In this document: in pieces, positions 27,173 to 34,764 of the stretch | How positions within the stretch are numbered: position 1 is the stretch's first letter | Layout: every line of letters begins with the position of its first letter | NCBI GenBank assembly: GCA_008682415.1 | Contig: VANK01000018.1 | Span: 21,099-85,098, forward strand | Length of the DNA: 64,000 nucleotides | Source: Acidobacteria bacterium AB60 | GTDB taxonomy: Bacteria > Acidobacteriota > Terriglobia > Terriglobales > Acidobacteriaceae | Reading direction: 5' to 3' | Notes under the pieces: generated by a model | Told to the model about the DNA's origin: nothing | What the model saw: only the letters and a program-made list of their open reading frames with translations | Database searches by the model: none | Made by a program: the position numbers and the translations under genes

Positions 27173-27197
27173 GCGGGAGAATCTTATGGTGGGACAG

Positions 27198-27220
27198 GGC
27201 CGCCCTTCGGGGCGGCCTTT
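27198..27220 (+). terminator. intrinsic terminator after infC
   Basis: GGCCGCCC pairs with GGGCGGCC around a TTCG tetraloop, followed by TTTGTGTT. It separates infC from the downstream glycosidase. Confidence 0.85.
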
Positions 27221-27295
27221 GTGTTGGGTCAGTGCGAACAACTGCCGCGGCGGACATAGGCGCGAGGGGAAGGGTGTGCTAGACTCCGTGCCGTC

Positions 27296-28900
27296 ATGAA
27301 AACTGCACTTCGCCTGCTGTCTGTCGTTTTTCTCGTACCGCTGCTTGTAAACGTTGTCATCGCGCAGGGTGGAAATGCGCCTCATCTGGAGAAGCGCGGC
27401 GCCACCACGCAGCTGATCGTGGACGGCCAGCCCTTCCTGGTTCTCGGCGGGGAACTGCACAACTCCTCCTCCTCGAACCTGGAGTACATGAAGCCGCTGT
27501 GGCCGAAGCTGGCCGCCATGGGACTGAACACGGTGATTACGCCGCTGAGCTGGGAGCTGATCGAGCCGCGCGAAGGCTCCTACGACTACGCCCTTGTGGA
27601 CGGGCTGCTGGCGCAGGCACGCGAGGCGCACGAGCGCGTGGTGTTTCTTTGGCTGGCAAGCTGGAAGAACGGCATGTCGAGCTACGCGCCGGTGTGGGTG
27701 AAGCAGGACAGCAAGCGGTTTCCGCGCGTTGTGATCCATGGTAGGGAGATTGAGGTCTTCAGCCCGATGAGCGCAGCGACCCAGGAGGCGGACGCGCGAG
27801 CGTTCGCGGCGCTGATGCGCCACATCAAGGAGGTGGACGCGCAGCACACCGTGATCATGATGCAGGTGGAGAACGAGGTGGGGGTGCTGGGCGACTCGCG
27901 CGACCGCTCGGAGGCCGCGAACCGGGCGTTTTATTCGCCGATTCCGGCAGAGCTGACCAGCTACCTGGCGGCGCATCGCGAGAGCCTGTACCCAAGCCTG
28001 CGGGCGTTGTGGGAGGCGAACGGCGCGAAGACATCCGGTACCTGGGCGCAGGTCTTTGGCGATACGCCCAAGGGCGACGAGATCTTCATGGCCTGGCACT
28101 ATGCGCGTTTCATTCAGGCGGTCATGGCCAAGGGCAAACAGGCCTACGATCTCCCGATGTATGTGAACACCTGGCTGGGAAGCGAGGAGGCGATTCCGGG
28201 GACGTTTCCGAGCGGATGCCCGGAGCCCTGGGTAGTGGATGTGTGGAGAGCTGCCGGGACTGCGATCGATCTCTACTCGCCCGATCTCTACGCTTCCGAG
28301 TTCGAGGAGTGGAGCCGGCGGTATCACCGCGCGGGCAATCCCTTGTTTATGCCGGAGACCCGCGGCGGGAATGCGGGGGCGGCGAACGTGTTCTACGCGC
28401 TCGGGGAAGAGGCCGGTATGGGGTTCTCGCCCTTCGCGATCGAGGATGCGACGGATCCGAAGAGCGAGCTGGCGGATAGCTACCATGCACTGGCCAGCAT
28501 TCTGCCGCAGCTGGCGGAGCACCAGGCCTCCGGGGACGCGCACGGCTTTGTGCTGAGCAAGCAGCATCCGGCGGTGGATTTCACCATGAACGGGTATGCG
28601 CTCCACGTGCAGCTCGACGACCTGTTTGGGGATCGCGCCGAGAATGGGTACGGCTTGATCCTCGGGGACGGGAAGGATCAGTTCCTGGGCCTGGGGCGCG
28701 GGTTCAAGGTCACCCTCCGGGCGGAGCATGAAGCCGACCGTCCGGTGGGAATCGGCGCCGTGGACGAGGGGTGGATGGAAGAAGGGAAGTGGGTGCCGGG
28801 GCGGCGGCTGAACGGGGATGAGAACGACCAGGGGCAGAGCTGGCGCTTTGATTCCCGGGGTGTTCACCTGGAGAAGGTGAGCCTGTACCGGTTCGAATAA
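27296..28900 (+). CDS. exported GH35-like beta-galactosidase (DUF5597 type)
   Basis: A 534-aa secreted glycoside hydrolase. A signal peptide (about 1-23, ending VIAQ) is followed by a GH35-like TIM barrel: FLVLGGELHNSSSSNLEYM, a first catalytic Glu likely in MMQVENEVGVLG (about residue 196), and a second acid in FMPETRGGNAG (about residue 352). The C-terminal beta domain matches the DUF5597 type. It probably cleaves beta-linked galactose or related sugars from plant or microbial polysaccharide. Its position, between infC and rpmI and fenced by a terminator and a separate rpmI promoter, is unusual and suggests insertion. Confidence 0.85.
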   Translation: MKTALRLLSVVFLVPLLVNVVIAQGGNAPHLEKRGATTQLIVDGQPFLVLGGELHNSSSSNLEYMKPLWPKLAAMGLNTVITPLSWELIEPREGSYDYALVDGLLAQAREAHERVVFLWLASWKNGMSSYAPVWVKQDSKRFPRVVIHGREIEVFSPMSAATQEADARAFAALMRHIKEVDAQHTVIMMQVENEVGVLGDSRDRSEAANRAFYSPIPAELTSYLAAHRESLYPSLRALWEANGAKTSGTWAQVFGDTPKGDEIFMAWHYARFIQAVMAKGKQAYDLPMYVNTWLGSEEAIPGTFPSGCPEPWVVDVWRAAGTAIDLYSPDLYASEFEEWSRRYHRAGNPLFMPETRGGNAGAANVFYALGEEAGMGFSPFAIEDATDPKSELADSYHALASILPQLAEHQASGDAHGFVLSKQHPAVDFTMNGYALHVQLDDLFGDRAENGYGLILGDGKDQFLGLGRGFKVTLRAEHEADRPVGIGAVDEGWMEEGKWVPGRRLNGDENDQGQSWRFDSRGVHLEKVSLYRFE

Positions 28901-28943
28901 GCGGTCGGGACCAACCGCCGTGGCACTAAAACCGGGCTTGCGC

Positions 28944-29036
28944 TATACTGGTTGAAGCCTCAAAGAGGAAGGGAAGTCCCTGTCTCCTCAGGCTTTTCCG
29001 GAATCGGCGTCAAGCGGATTCCCGTAGAGAAAAACA
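28944..29036 (+). promoter_or_regulatory. rpmI promoter and structured leader
   Basis: TATACT (28944-28949) is a good -10 box. The transcript would begin near 28955 and immediately fold: AAGCCT (28955-28960) with AGGCTT (28990-28995), GAGGA (28965-28969) with TCCTC (28985-28989) and an inner AGGGA/TCCCT pair, followed by TTCC. A second hairpin GGAATC / GATTCC follows before the start codon. The layout suits autogenous control of the L35-L20 operon or attenuation. Confidence 0.5.
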
Positions 29037-29234
29037 ATGCCCAAGTTGAAGACTCATTCGGGCGCGGCCAAGCGCTTCAAGAAGACTGGCACCGGTAAGA
29101 TCAAGCGGGGCCATACGAAGGTGCGGCACATCCTTACGTCGAAGTCCCCGAAGGCGAAGCGGAAGCTCGGTAAGAGCGCCATTGTCGCCGACGGCGATCA
29201 CGCGAAGGTCGCGCGCATGATTCCCTACGCCTGA
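29037..29234 (+). CDS. rpmI: 50S ribosomal protein L35
   Basis: 65-aa basic ribosomal protein. PKLKTHSGAAKRFKKTGTGKIKR and the C-terminal half with KARKRKL-like spacing match L35 throughout. It is followed by an unusually long, hairpin-rich 181-base spacer before rplT. infC, the usual upstream partner, is separated by a glycosidase gene. Confidence 0.97.
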   Translation: MPKLKTHSGAAKRFKKTGTGKIKRGHTKVRHILTSKSPKAKRKLGKSAIVADGDHAKVARMIPYA

Positions 29235-29415
29235 TCGTTGCGTCTCCCTTGCGGGAGCGCTTCCGGGCCTCGGTGGAGAGGCCCCCGGCTCCGAAAGAGA
29301 GCCGAGAGATCAAGGCTTGAACGAGCGAGTGAAGAGGTTGAACGCCGGCCCGGCTTTGGGTCAGGCTCTCCTGCCTCCAGCCGCGTAGACCACGTAACCA
29401 AACGGAGATTGCACC
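29235..29415 (+). promoter_or_regulatory. hairpin-rich rpmI-rplT spacer
   Basis: Three hairpins follow one another: CTCCC/GGGAG (29244-29257), GGGCCTC/GAGGCCC (29265-29284) and CGGCTC/GAGCCG (29286-29304). The spacer is far longer than normal between rpmI and rplT. L20 is known to bind its own mRNA at sites mimicking 23S rRNA in other bacteria, so an L20 operator is a reasonable guess. Confidence 0.4.
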
Positions 29416-29787
29416 ATGCCCCGCGTAAAACGCAGTACCAAGCGGAGTGACCGCCGCAAGAAGATTCTGGAAAGGGCCAGCGGTTACTTCCTTACAAAGT
29501 CGAAGCTCTACCAGGCTGCCCAGGAAGCCGTGGAGCGCGGACTCAAGTTCGCCTACACCGGCCGCAAGCAGAAGAAGCGCCAGTTCCGTTCCCTCTGGAT
29601 CGTGCGCATCTCGGCTGCCTGCAAGCTGAATGGCACCAGCTACTCCCAGTTCATCAACGGACTCAAGAAGGCTGGCATCGGCCTGGATCGCAAGATCCTG
29701 GCGGATATTGCCGTGCACGACGCCGCCGGCTTTACCAAGCTGGTGGAGCAGGCGAAGGCCGCTCTCACCAGCGCCGCAGCCGCCTGA
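29416..29787 (+). CDS. rplT: 50S ribosomal protein L20
   Basis: 123-aa assembly protein of the 50S subunit. The Arg/Lys-rich N-terminal extension (PRVKRSTKRSDRRKKILERASGY), AYTGRKQKKRQFRSLWI and the globular C-terminal domain with NGLKKAGIGLDRKILADIA are complete. CGGAG lies upstream of ATG. A strong terminator follows, so most transcripts should stop before pheS. Confidence 0.97.
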   Translation: MPRVKRSTKRSDRRKKILERASGYFLTKSKLYQAAQEAVERGLKFAYTGRKQKKRQFRSLWIVRISAACKLNGTSYSQFINGLKKAGIGLDRKILADIAVHDAAGFTKLVEQAKAALTSAAAA

Positions 29788-29810
29788 GCCAGAGTCCGCT
29801 CATCTTTGCG

Positions 29811-29843
29811 ACGGCCTGAAGCTCAGCTTCAGGCCGTTTTCTT
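29811..29843 (+). terminator. strong intrinsic terminator/attenuator between rplT and pheS
   Basis: ACGGCCTGAAGC (29811-29822) pairs with GCTTCAGGCCGT (29826-29837) around a TCA loop and is followed by TTTCTT. It lies 54 bases before pheS. No leader peptide rich in Phe or T-box was recognised. Confidence 0.9.
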
Positions 29844-29896
29844 GTGCCGTTGTTCCTTTCTTTGAGAACCGCAGAAACCCTGCGGAGTGGATACGC

Positions 29897-31000
29897 ATGG
29901 CAAACGAAGAGATTCTCCATCTGAGTTCCTTCGACGACGAATCGTTGAATGCGGCTTTCGCGGCGCTTGAACAGCGGGCGAGGGCAGACGCGGCCGCGCT
30001 CGACGGACCCGAATCCATGGAGGCGTTCCGGCTGCGCTGGACGGGTCGCAAGCAAGGGCGGCTGAACGATGTCTCCGGCTGGCTGAAGGCCGCGCCGCCG
30101 CAGGCGAAGAAGTCGGTGGGCGAACGATTCAAGAGCCTGAAGGACCTGGTGGAGGGCCTGCTTGACGCGGCTGCGAGCTCCGGTCCCACGGACGCGGCAC
30201 CGGCCGCGGAGGCCATCGATATCACGCTGCCGGGGACTCAGCGGCTCGTCGGCGCGGAACATCCGATCACCAAGACCCTGCATGAGATTGTTTCGGTATT
30301 CGCTGCGCTGGGGTATTCGGTCGGGGTGGGTCCGGAGGTGGAGACGGACTACTACAACTTCGAGAGCATGAATTTTCCGCCGGGCCACCCCGCGCGCGAC
30401 ACGCAGGACACGCTGGTGATCGCCAACCAGGAGAAGCGGTCTCTGCGGGACCGTTTGCTGCTGCGGACCCACACGTCGCCCGTGCAGATGCGCACCATGG
30501 AGCGGCAGCCGCCGCCAGTGCGTATCGTGATTCCCGGAAAGGTCCATCGGAATGACGCCGCCGACGCGACGCACTCGCCCATCTTCCACCAGGTGGAGGG
30601 CCTCTGCGTGGACACCAACATCACCTTCAGCGATCTGAAGGGCACGCTCGATCACGCCATGAAGGCGCTGTTCGGCTCGGCGGTCAAGACGCGCTTCTTT
30701 CCTTCGTTCTTCCCCTTCACCGAGCCCTCGGCCGATGTGCAGATCAGCTGCATCTTCTGCGGCGGCAAGGGCTGCCGCAAGTGCAAGCAGTCGGGTTGGA
30801 TCGAACTGCTGGGCTGCGGCATGGTCGATCCCGCGGTGTTCGCCTTCGCGGCAGAGAAGCAGCCCGCCTACGATCCCAGGAAGATCTCCGGATTCGCGTT
30901 CGGCATGGGCGTGGAGCGCATAGCCATGATGAAGTACGGCATCAGCGAGATCGGGCAATTCTATGCTGGAGATATGCGGTTTCTGGGGCAGTTTGTTTAG
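29897..31000 (+). CDS. pheS: phenylalanine--tRNA ligase alpha subunit
   Basis: Catalytic subunit (367 aa) of the alpha2-beta2 enzyme charging tRNA-Phe. ATG 29897 follows CGGAG at nine bases. After an N-terminal helical arm (about 1-90), class II motifs appear: motif 1 region HPITKTLHEIVSVFAALGY, motif 2 around HTSPVQMRTM and motif 3 in GFAFGMGVERIAMMKYGI. The FLGQFV ending is typical. An insertion with four Cys (CIFCGGKGCRKC) lies at about residues 283-294. Its stop codon is directly adjacent to the left inverted repeat at 30999. Confidence 0.96.
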   Translation: MANEEILHLSSFDDESLNAAFAALEQRARADAAALDGPESMEAFRLRWTGRKQGRLNDVSGWLKAAPPQAKKSVGERFKSLKDLVEGLLDAAASSGPTDAAPAAEAIDITLPGTQRLVGAEHPITKTLHEIVSVFAALGYSVGVGPEVETDYYNFESMNFPPGHPARDTQDTLVIANQEKRSLRDRLLLRTHTSPVQMRTMERQPPPVRIVIPGKVHRNDAADATHSPIFHQVEGLCVDTNITFSDLKGTLDHAMKALFGSAVKTRFFPSFFPFTEPSADVQISCIFCGGKGCRKCKQSGWIELLGCGMVDPAVFAFAAEKQPAYDPRKISGFAFGMGVERIAMMKYGISEIGQFYAGDMRFLGQFV

Positions 31001-31044
31001 CGAGCTAGCTGCGCTTTGCGCGGTAGCAAGTTAGCGAGTTAGCG
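30999..31044 (+). repeat. left 46-nt imperfect inverted repeat around the four-helix-bundle gene
   Basis: Begins in the last two bases of the pheS stop codon and ends one base before the ATG at 31046. Its reverse complement matches 31412-31458 at about 37 of 47 aligned positions, with one gap; several mismatches would be G-U pairs in RNA. The right end contains TAGC every 8 bp (TAGCAAGT, TAGCGAGT). Confidence 0.8.
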
Positions 31045-31045
31045 T

Positions 31046-31417
31046 ATGACCAGAACAAGGCACTATCGCGATCTAATCGCGTGGCAGAAGTCGATGGAAT
31101 TGGCGCGTGCCATATACGGGGCAAGCGAGGAATTCCCAAAGTCGGAGACCTTTGGCCTGCGAATGCAGCTTCGCCGCTCCGCAGTGAGCGTTGCGAGCCA
31201 TATAGCAGACGGGCACGGAAGGCTCACCGATGTTGAAAACCGCAAATGCTTGAGTGCAGCGCGAGGTGCGCTCAACGAATTGCAAACTCAAACTGAATTG
31301 GCGACCAGTCTCAGCTTCATTGCGCCGGCATTGGCAGAGCAGCTGTTAGACCTTTCCGTCGAAGTTGCAAAGCTCATGAATGGCCTGCTCGGGGTGCTTG
31401 AGAAAGAAACTCGCTGA
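31046..31417 (+). CDS. four-helix-bundle protein (23S rRNA IVS / S23 / Avd-like)
   Basis: A 123-aa protein of the family encoded in bacterial 23S rRNA intervening sequences and related to the Avd accessory protein of diversity-generating retroelements. Family signature is clear: YRDLIAWQKSMELARAIY, FPKSETFGLRMQLRRSAVSVASHIADG and a last helix ending GVLEKETR. Four amphipathic helices are predicted. In other members the fold forms basic pentamers that bind nucleic acid; the in vivo role is unknown. The gene lies between pheS and pheT, in their direction, and is exactly bounded by a 46-47 nt inverted repeat; no ribosome site is obvious. This looks like an inserted element. Confidence 0.92.
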   Translation: MTRTRHYRDLIAWQKSMELARAIYGASEEFPKSETFGLRMQLRRSAVSVASHIADGHGRLTDVENRKCLSAARGALNELQTQTELATSLSFIAPALAEQLLDLSVEVAKLMNGLLGVLEKETR

Positions 31418-31458
31418 CCTGCTAACTTGCGATCGCGCGCGAGCGCGGCTAACTCGCT
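31412..31458 (+). repeat. right 47-nt imperfect inverted repeat
   Basis: Partner of 30999-31044. It overlaps the last two codons of the four-helix-bundle gene and ends 15 bases before the GTG of pheT, close to its weak AAAGAG ribosome site. Confidence 0.8.
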
Positions 31459-31472
31459 GAAAGAGCATCAAT

Positions 31473-33605
31473 GTGAAAATCCTCACCAAATGGCTTAGAG
31501 CCTACCTTCCGGAACTCGCTGCAGACGACGCGCAACTCGCCGAAGACCTCACGCTCCGCGGGATCGCGGTGGAAGGCGTATACGATCTCGGCGCGGGCAA
31601 AGGGTCGTTGTACGAGATGGACATCACCACGAATCGCGTGGACGCCATGAATCATTACGGCGTAGCGCGCGAGGCGGCGGCGATTTACGGTCTGACGCTG
31701 GCGCCGCTGTCGTATCCGTTGCCGGACGCGCGAAGCGCAGGGCAGGCGTTTTCCGTGCGCATCGAAGACGAGGCGGGCTGCGGCCGATTCACCGCGCGCG
31801 TTCTGCGCGGCATCACCATTGGCGAATCACGCGACTGGTTCCCGGGCGCGGAGGTCGCGACCTATTTCTCGCTGCTGGAGCAGAAGAAGATCTCCAACGC
31901 CGTGGATGCTTCCAACTTTGCGTGGCTGGCGATGGGCCAGCCGACGCATGCGTTCGATCTCGACAAGATCGAGGGCGGCATCGTGGTGCGGCGTGCGCGG
32001 AAGGGCGAGAAGCTGAAGACGCTGGACGGCGTAGAGCGCGCGCTCGATCCCGAGGACCTGGTGGTTGCGGATCACGCCAAGCCGCTCGGACTCGCCGGAG
32101 TGATGGGCGGGTGGGATTCGATGATCACCCCCGAGACAAAGAATGTGCTGGTCGAGGCGGCGTGGTTCGATCCCATGATCGTGCGCCGTACCGCGCGCCG
32201 CCATGGCCTTCATACCGACGCGAGTCATCGCTTCGAGCGCGGCGCAGACTTCAACGCTGCTCCCGTGGCGTCTGCGCTGGTCAGCAGCATTCTGCTCGCG
32301 AATGGAGGGTGGATTGAGGGGGATCTGGTCGACGTTCGGGTCGCGTCGGCCGAGGCGCGCATCGTGCATCGCCCAGCCATCGCGCTCGCGCTGAGTGAAG
32401 TGCAGCGCATTCTGGGAAAGACCACCGCTCCGGAAGGAATCACAGCATCCACCGTGGAGAGTGTTCTGCCCGCCCTGGGATGCACGCTCGCGCACCAGCG
32501 GGGAACGGAGCCCGCGGCGTCGGGGAAAAATCCGACCTGGCTCGTCTCGCTCCCTACCTGGCGGCTCGATCTCGAGCGGGAGATTGATCTCATCGAAGAG
32601 ATCGCGCGCGTCTATGGCTACAACGGCTTCGCCAACACTCTGCCTGCCTTCGGAGAAGGGGTGCGGGCTCTGCCCTGGGCAGAGAGCGAGTCGGCGCTTC
32701 GCCGCACCATGCAGGCAGCCGGTTTCCATGAGGCCATCGGCAGCACCTTTTGCTCCGCGGCAGATGCGGCGCTCACCGCGCCCCAACCCGGCCAGGTGGT
32801 GCCGCTCGGCAATCCTCTGAGCGATGAGGCGGGCGTGCTGCGGCCTTCGCTCCTTCCCGGGATGCTCAGCATGATCGCCGGGAATCTGCATCGCGATGTG
32901 GCCGACGTGCGACTGTTCGAGTTTGGCACCGTCTTCAGCGGGACCGTGGAGAAGGTGGAGGAGCGCCCGTCGCTCGCATTCGGGGCAGTGGGCGCCATTC
33001 CCGTGCAGAGCGCGTTGCATCCTCCGCGCATGATCGATTTTCACGACCTGAAAGGCGTGGTTGAGCAGCTGTTAAGCCGCTTCCAGGTGGAAGCGATCTA
33101 CTTCGATCGGTTCCCGGCGGAGGCGGGGTTAACGCCCGCGTGGCTGCATCCCTACCGGGCGGCGCGCATCGCGGTGGACGGCACCACGGTGGGGTGGTTC
33201 GGGCAGTTGCATCCCAGGGAAGCTGCGGCGCGCAAGCTGAAGCAGAGTGTGCTGCTGGGGGAGATCGCGCTGGATCGTCTTTACCGTCTGCCGCTGCGCA
33301 AACCCTCTGCGCCGGAGATTTCGCGTTTCCAGCCGGTGCGTCGCGACTTCTCGCTGGTCCTGAACGACAGCACGCCGTGGGAACAGATCGACCGCGCCAT
33401 CGCGGCTTTGCAGATGCCCGAGCTGGTGGACTGGCGGGCGCGCGAGGTCTTCCGGGATCCGAAGCTTGGATCCCGCGAATACTCGCTTCTGCTCGGAGTC
33501 ACCTTCCAGGCTCCCGATCGCACGTTGCGGGAGGAGGAACTGCAGGCGTTCCAGGCGGGCGTGATCGAGGCGGTTGGTTCGGCCGGCGGCCGTCTTCGCA
33601 CTTGA
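31473..33605 (+). CDS. pheT: phenylalanine--tRNA ligase beta subunit, lacking the EMAPII-like domain
   Basis: Editing and structural subunit (710 aa). It starts with GTG 31473 (the overlapping ATG at 31471 is closed by TGA). Domains: short N-terminal B1 part, B3/B4 editing domain, B5 (SALVSSILLANGG region), catalytic-like core and a C-terminal anticodon-binding FDX-ACB domain (about 615-708: PVRRDFSLVLNDSTPW). The residues linking RGIAVEGVYDLG directly to EMDITTNRVD show that the tRNA-binding OB domain, normally about residues 40-150, is missing, which explains the short length. Expression may be affected by the inverted-repeat element upstream. Confidence 0.95.
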   Translation: MKILTKWLRAYLPELAADDAQLAEDLTLRGIAVEGVYDLGAGKGSLYEMDITTNRVDAMNHYGVAREAAAIYGLTLAPLSYPLPDARSAGQAFSVRIEDEAGCGRFTARVLRGITIGESRDWFPGAEVATYFSLLEQKKISNAVDASNFAWLAMGQPTHAFDLDKIEGGIVVRRARKGEKLKTLDGVERALDPEDLVVADHAKPLGLAGVMGGWDSMITPETKNVLVEAAWFDPMIVRRTARRHGLHTDASHRFERGADFNAAPVASALVSSILLANGGWIEGDLVDVRVASAEARIVHRPAIALALSEVQRILGKTTAPEGITASTVESVLPALGCTLAHQRGTEPAASGKNPTWLVSLPTWRLDLEREIDLIEEIARVYGYNGFANTLPAFGEGVRALPWAESESALRRTMQAAGFHEAIGSTFCSAADAALTAPQPGQVVPLGNPLSDEAGVLRPSLLPGMLSMIAGNLHRDVADVRLFEFGTVFSGTVEKVEERPSLAFGAVGAIPVQSALHPPRMIDFHDLKGVVEQLLSRFQVEAIYFDRFPAEAGLTPAWLHPYRAARIAVDGTTVGWFGQLHPREAAARKLKQSVLLGEIALDRLYRLPLRKPSAPEISRFQPVRRDFSLVLNDSTPWEQIDRAIAALQMPELVDWRAREVFRDPKLGSREYSLLLGVTFQAPDRTLREEELQAFQAGVIEAVGSAGGRLRT

Positions 33606-33627
33606 AATTTCCACGGCGACCCGGGGC

Positions 33628-33658
33628 TATACTCGAACCAGTGCGATTCGCACGGAGG
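33628..33658 (+). promoter_or_regulatory. promoter and leader of the zapB-like/zapA unit
   Basis: TATACT at 33628-33633, preceded by GC, is a good -10. A small hairpin GTGCG/CGCAC (33641-33653) and the ribosome site GGAGG (33654-33658) follow before ATG 33667. Confidence 0.55.
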
Positions 33659-33666
33659 TATTGTCG

Positions 33667-34020
33667 ATGTCGGAGTTTTCCTTCCCCGAGGTTGCCGAAG
33701 AAACACGGAACGAGCACCAGCCGCAGAACGGCGCGGAGCCCGGCACCCTTGCGTTGAGTGCAGACGAGTTCTCGGCTCTGGAAGAACGGGTTCTGCGCGC
33801 AGTCAATCTGGTCAAGCGCGAGCGTCTCGCCAAAACCGAGGCGGAGGAGCGGGCCACCGCCGCTGAAGCCAGAATTGCCGAGCAGAATCAGGTCACGGAA
33901 AACCTGACGCGCGAGAAGGAGAACCTGCAGAAAGAGATCGAAGTCCTCCGCTCCGAGCGCGATCAAGTGCGGCAGCGGGTGGAACGGCTCCTGTCGCAGC
34001 TGGATTCCCTGGAGGCTTGA
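33667..34020 (+). CDS. coiled-coil, ZapB-like cell-division protein
   Basis: 117-aa soluble protein with ATG 33667 behind GGAGG. After a Glu-rich disordered N-terminus, the C-terminal two thirds is one long coiled coil (LEERVLRAVNLVKRERLAK, TENLTREKENLQKEIEVL, RVERLLSQLDSLEA). Size, coiled coil and position directly before zapA suggest a ZapB-type partner in Z-ring organisation, but coiled coils are poor family markers, so the name is inferred from context. Confidence 0.65.
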   Translation: MSEFSFPEVAEETRNEHQPQNGAEPGTLALSADEFSALEERVLRAVNLVKRERLAKTEAEERATAAEARIAEQNQVTENLTREKENLQKEIEVLRSERDQVRQRVERLLSQLDSLEA

Positions 34021-34027
34021 GGGATTG

Positions 34028-34336
34028 ATGGAACAAGGCGCTACCAATTACGTCACCGTCGAGATCTACGATCAGACCTATCACCTCTCCGGCCAGGATG
34101 CGGAACACATCCGCTCCCTGGCCGCACAAGTGGACGCCAAGATGCGTGCGGTTGCCGCGCAGGGACGCACGGTCGATTCGTTGCGCGTGGCAGTCCTGGC
34201 CGCGCTCAATCTTGCCGACGAGCTCTCCCAGGCGACCGGGACCGGGGCTGCCGCGCGGGTCGGCCATGCACGGGCCAGCAGCCTGCGCGGCCTTCTCGAC
34301 GAAGTTCTGGAAGAGGAGCGAAAGACCGCTTCCTAA
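34028..34336 (+). CDS. zapA: cell-division protein ZapA
   Basis: 102-aa FtsZ-associated protein that bundles Z-ring filaments. The N-terminal globular part (VTVEIYDQTYHLSGQDAEHIRSLAAQVDAKM) matches ZapA, followed by a C-terminal helix for tetramerisation. ATG 34028 follows the upstream gene by seven bases, so they are co-transcribed. A 6S-like RNA gene lies just downstream, the same neighbourhood as in many Proteobacteria. Confidence 0.93.
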   Translation: MEQGATNYVTVEIYDQTYHLSGQDAEHIRSLAAQVDAKMRAVAAQGRTVDSLRVAVLAALNLADELSQATGTGAAARVGHARASSLRGLLDEVLEEERKTAS

Positions 34337-34485
34337 GCGTTCTTCCCGTGCTGCCACGTTCTCGGAATCCCGTCGTGTCCCCAGACTCCCCGAACCTCTT
34401 CCCTCCTGCTGCATCCAAAGAGGAGAGAGCAGTCGTTGCGGGTGCCGGCGGGGTCCTAGCATAGTTCGCAGTCCGCGCACAAGAC

Positions 34486-34514
34486 TTGCAATTCCTCGCG
34501 GAGACCCATACTAT
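34486..34514 (+). promoter_or_regulatory. promoter of the 6S-like RNA
   Basis: TTGCAA (34486-34491) and TACTAT (34509-34514) are spaced by 17 bases, the best -35/-10 pair in the window. The predicted start is near 34521. Confidence 0.7.
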
Positions 34515-34520
34515 CCGCAA

Positions 34521-34721
34521 TAGAAACCGGCCTGCAAAGCAGGTGGGTGATCAACGCTGGTTGAACCTACATTCATTGAACAGGAGCTCGACTCGACAAT
34601 CGGTTCTGTGTGCCGTGTCCGCCAGTCCGGAATGCCTAATGAACCGCGGGGAGCTCCACCGTCTTAGGACGGGTTCACCGGCGCATCGCCTACGGCCCCG
34701 TGGGTCGGCTTCTTCCTTTTT
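34521..34721 (+). ncRNA. ssrS: 6S-like RNA
   Basis: About 200 nt with a long, interrupted closing stem: GAAACCGGCC (34523-34532) with GGTCGGCTTC (34703-34712); GTGGGTGAT (34543-34551) with ATCGCCTAC (34685-34693); CGCTGG (34555-34560) with CCGGCG (34678-34683); TGAACC (34562-34567) with GGTTCA (34672-34677). An open central region follows, then an inner stem GGAGCTC (34583-34589) with GAGCTCC (34651-34657). The tail is T-rich. Length, shape with a central bubble, own promoter and location after zapA fit 6S RNA, which sequesters sigma-70 RNA polymerase. Identified by structure and synteny. Confidence 0.7.
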
Positions 34722-34751
34722 GGGCTGATGCCCTGGCCTGAGTCCATGACG

Positions 34752-34757
34752 TATTCT
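34752..34757 (+). promoter_or_regulatory. -10 box TATTCT before lgt, leaderless spacing
   Basis: TATTCT ends seven bases before the GTG of lgt; no Shine-Dalgarno lies between. Confidence 0.45.
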
Positions 34758-34764
34758 CGACTCA

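Noticed and set aside
28915..28945. TGGCAC plus TTGC resembling a sigma-54 promoter before rpmI
   Set aside because: The GG and GC elements are 18 bp apart instead of the required 10.
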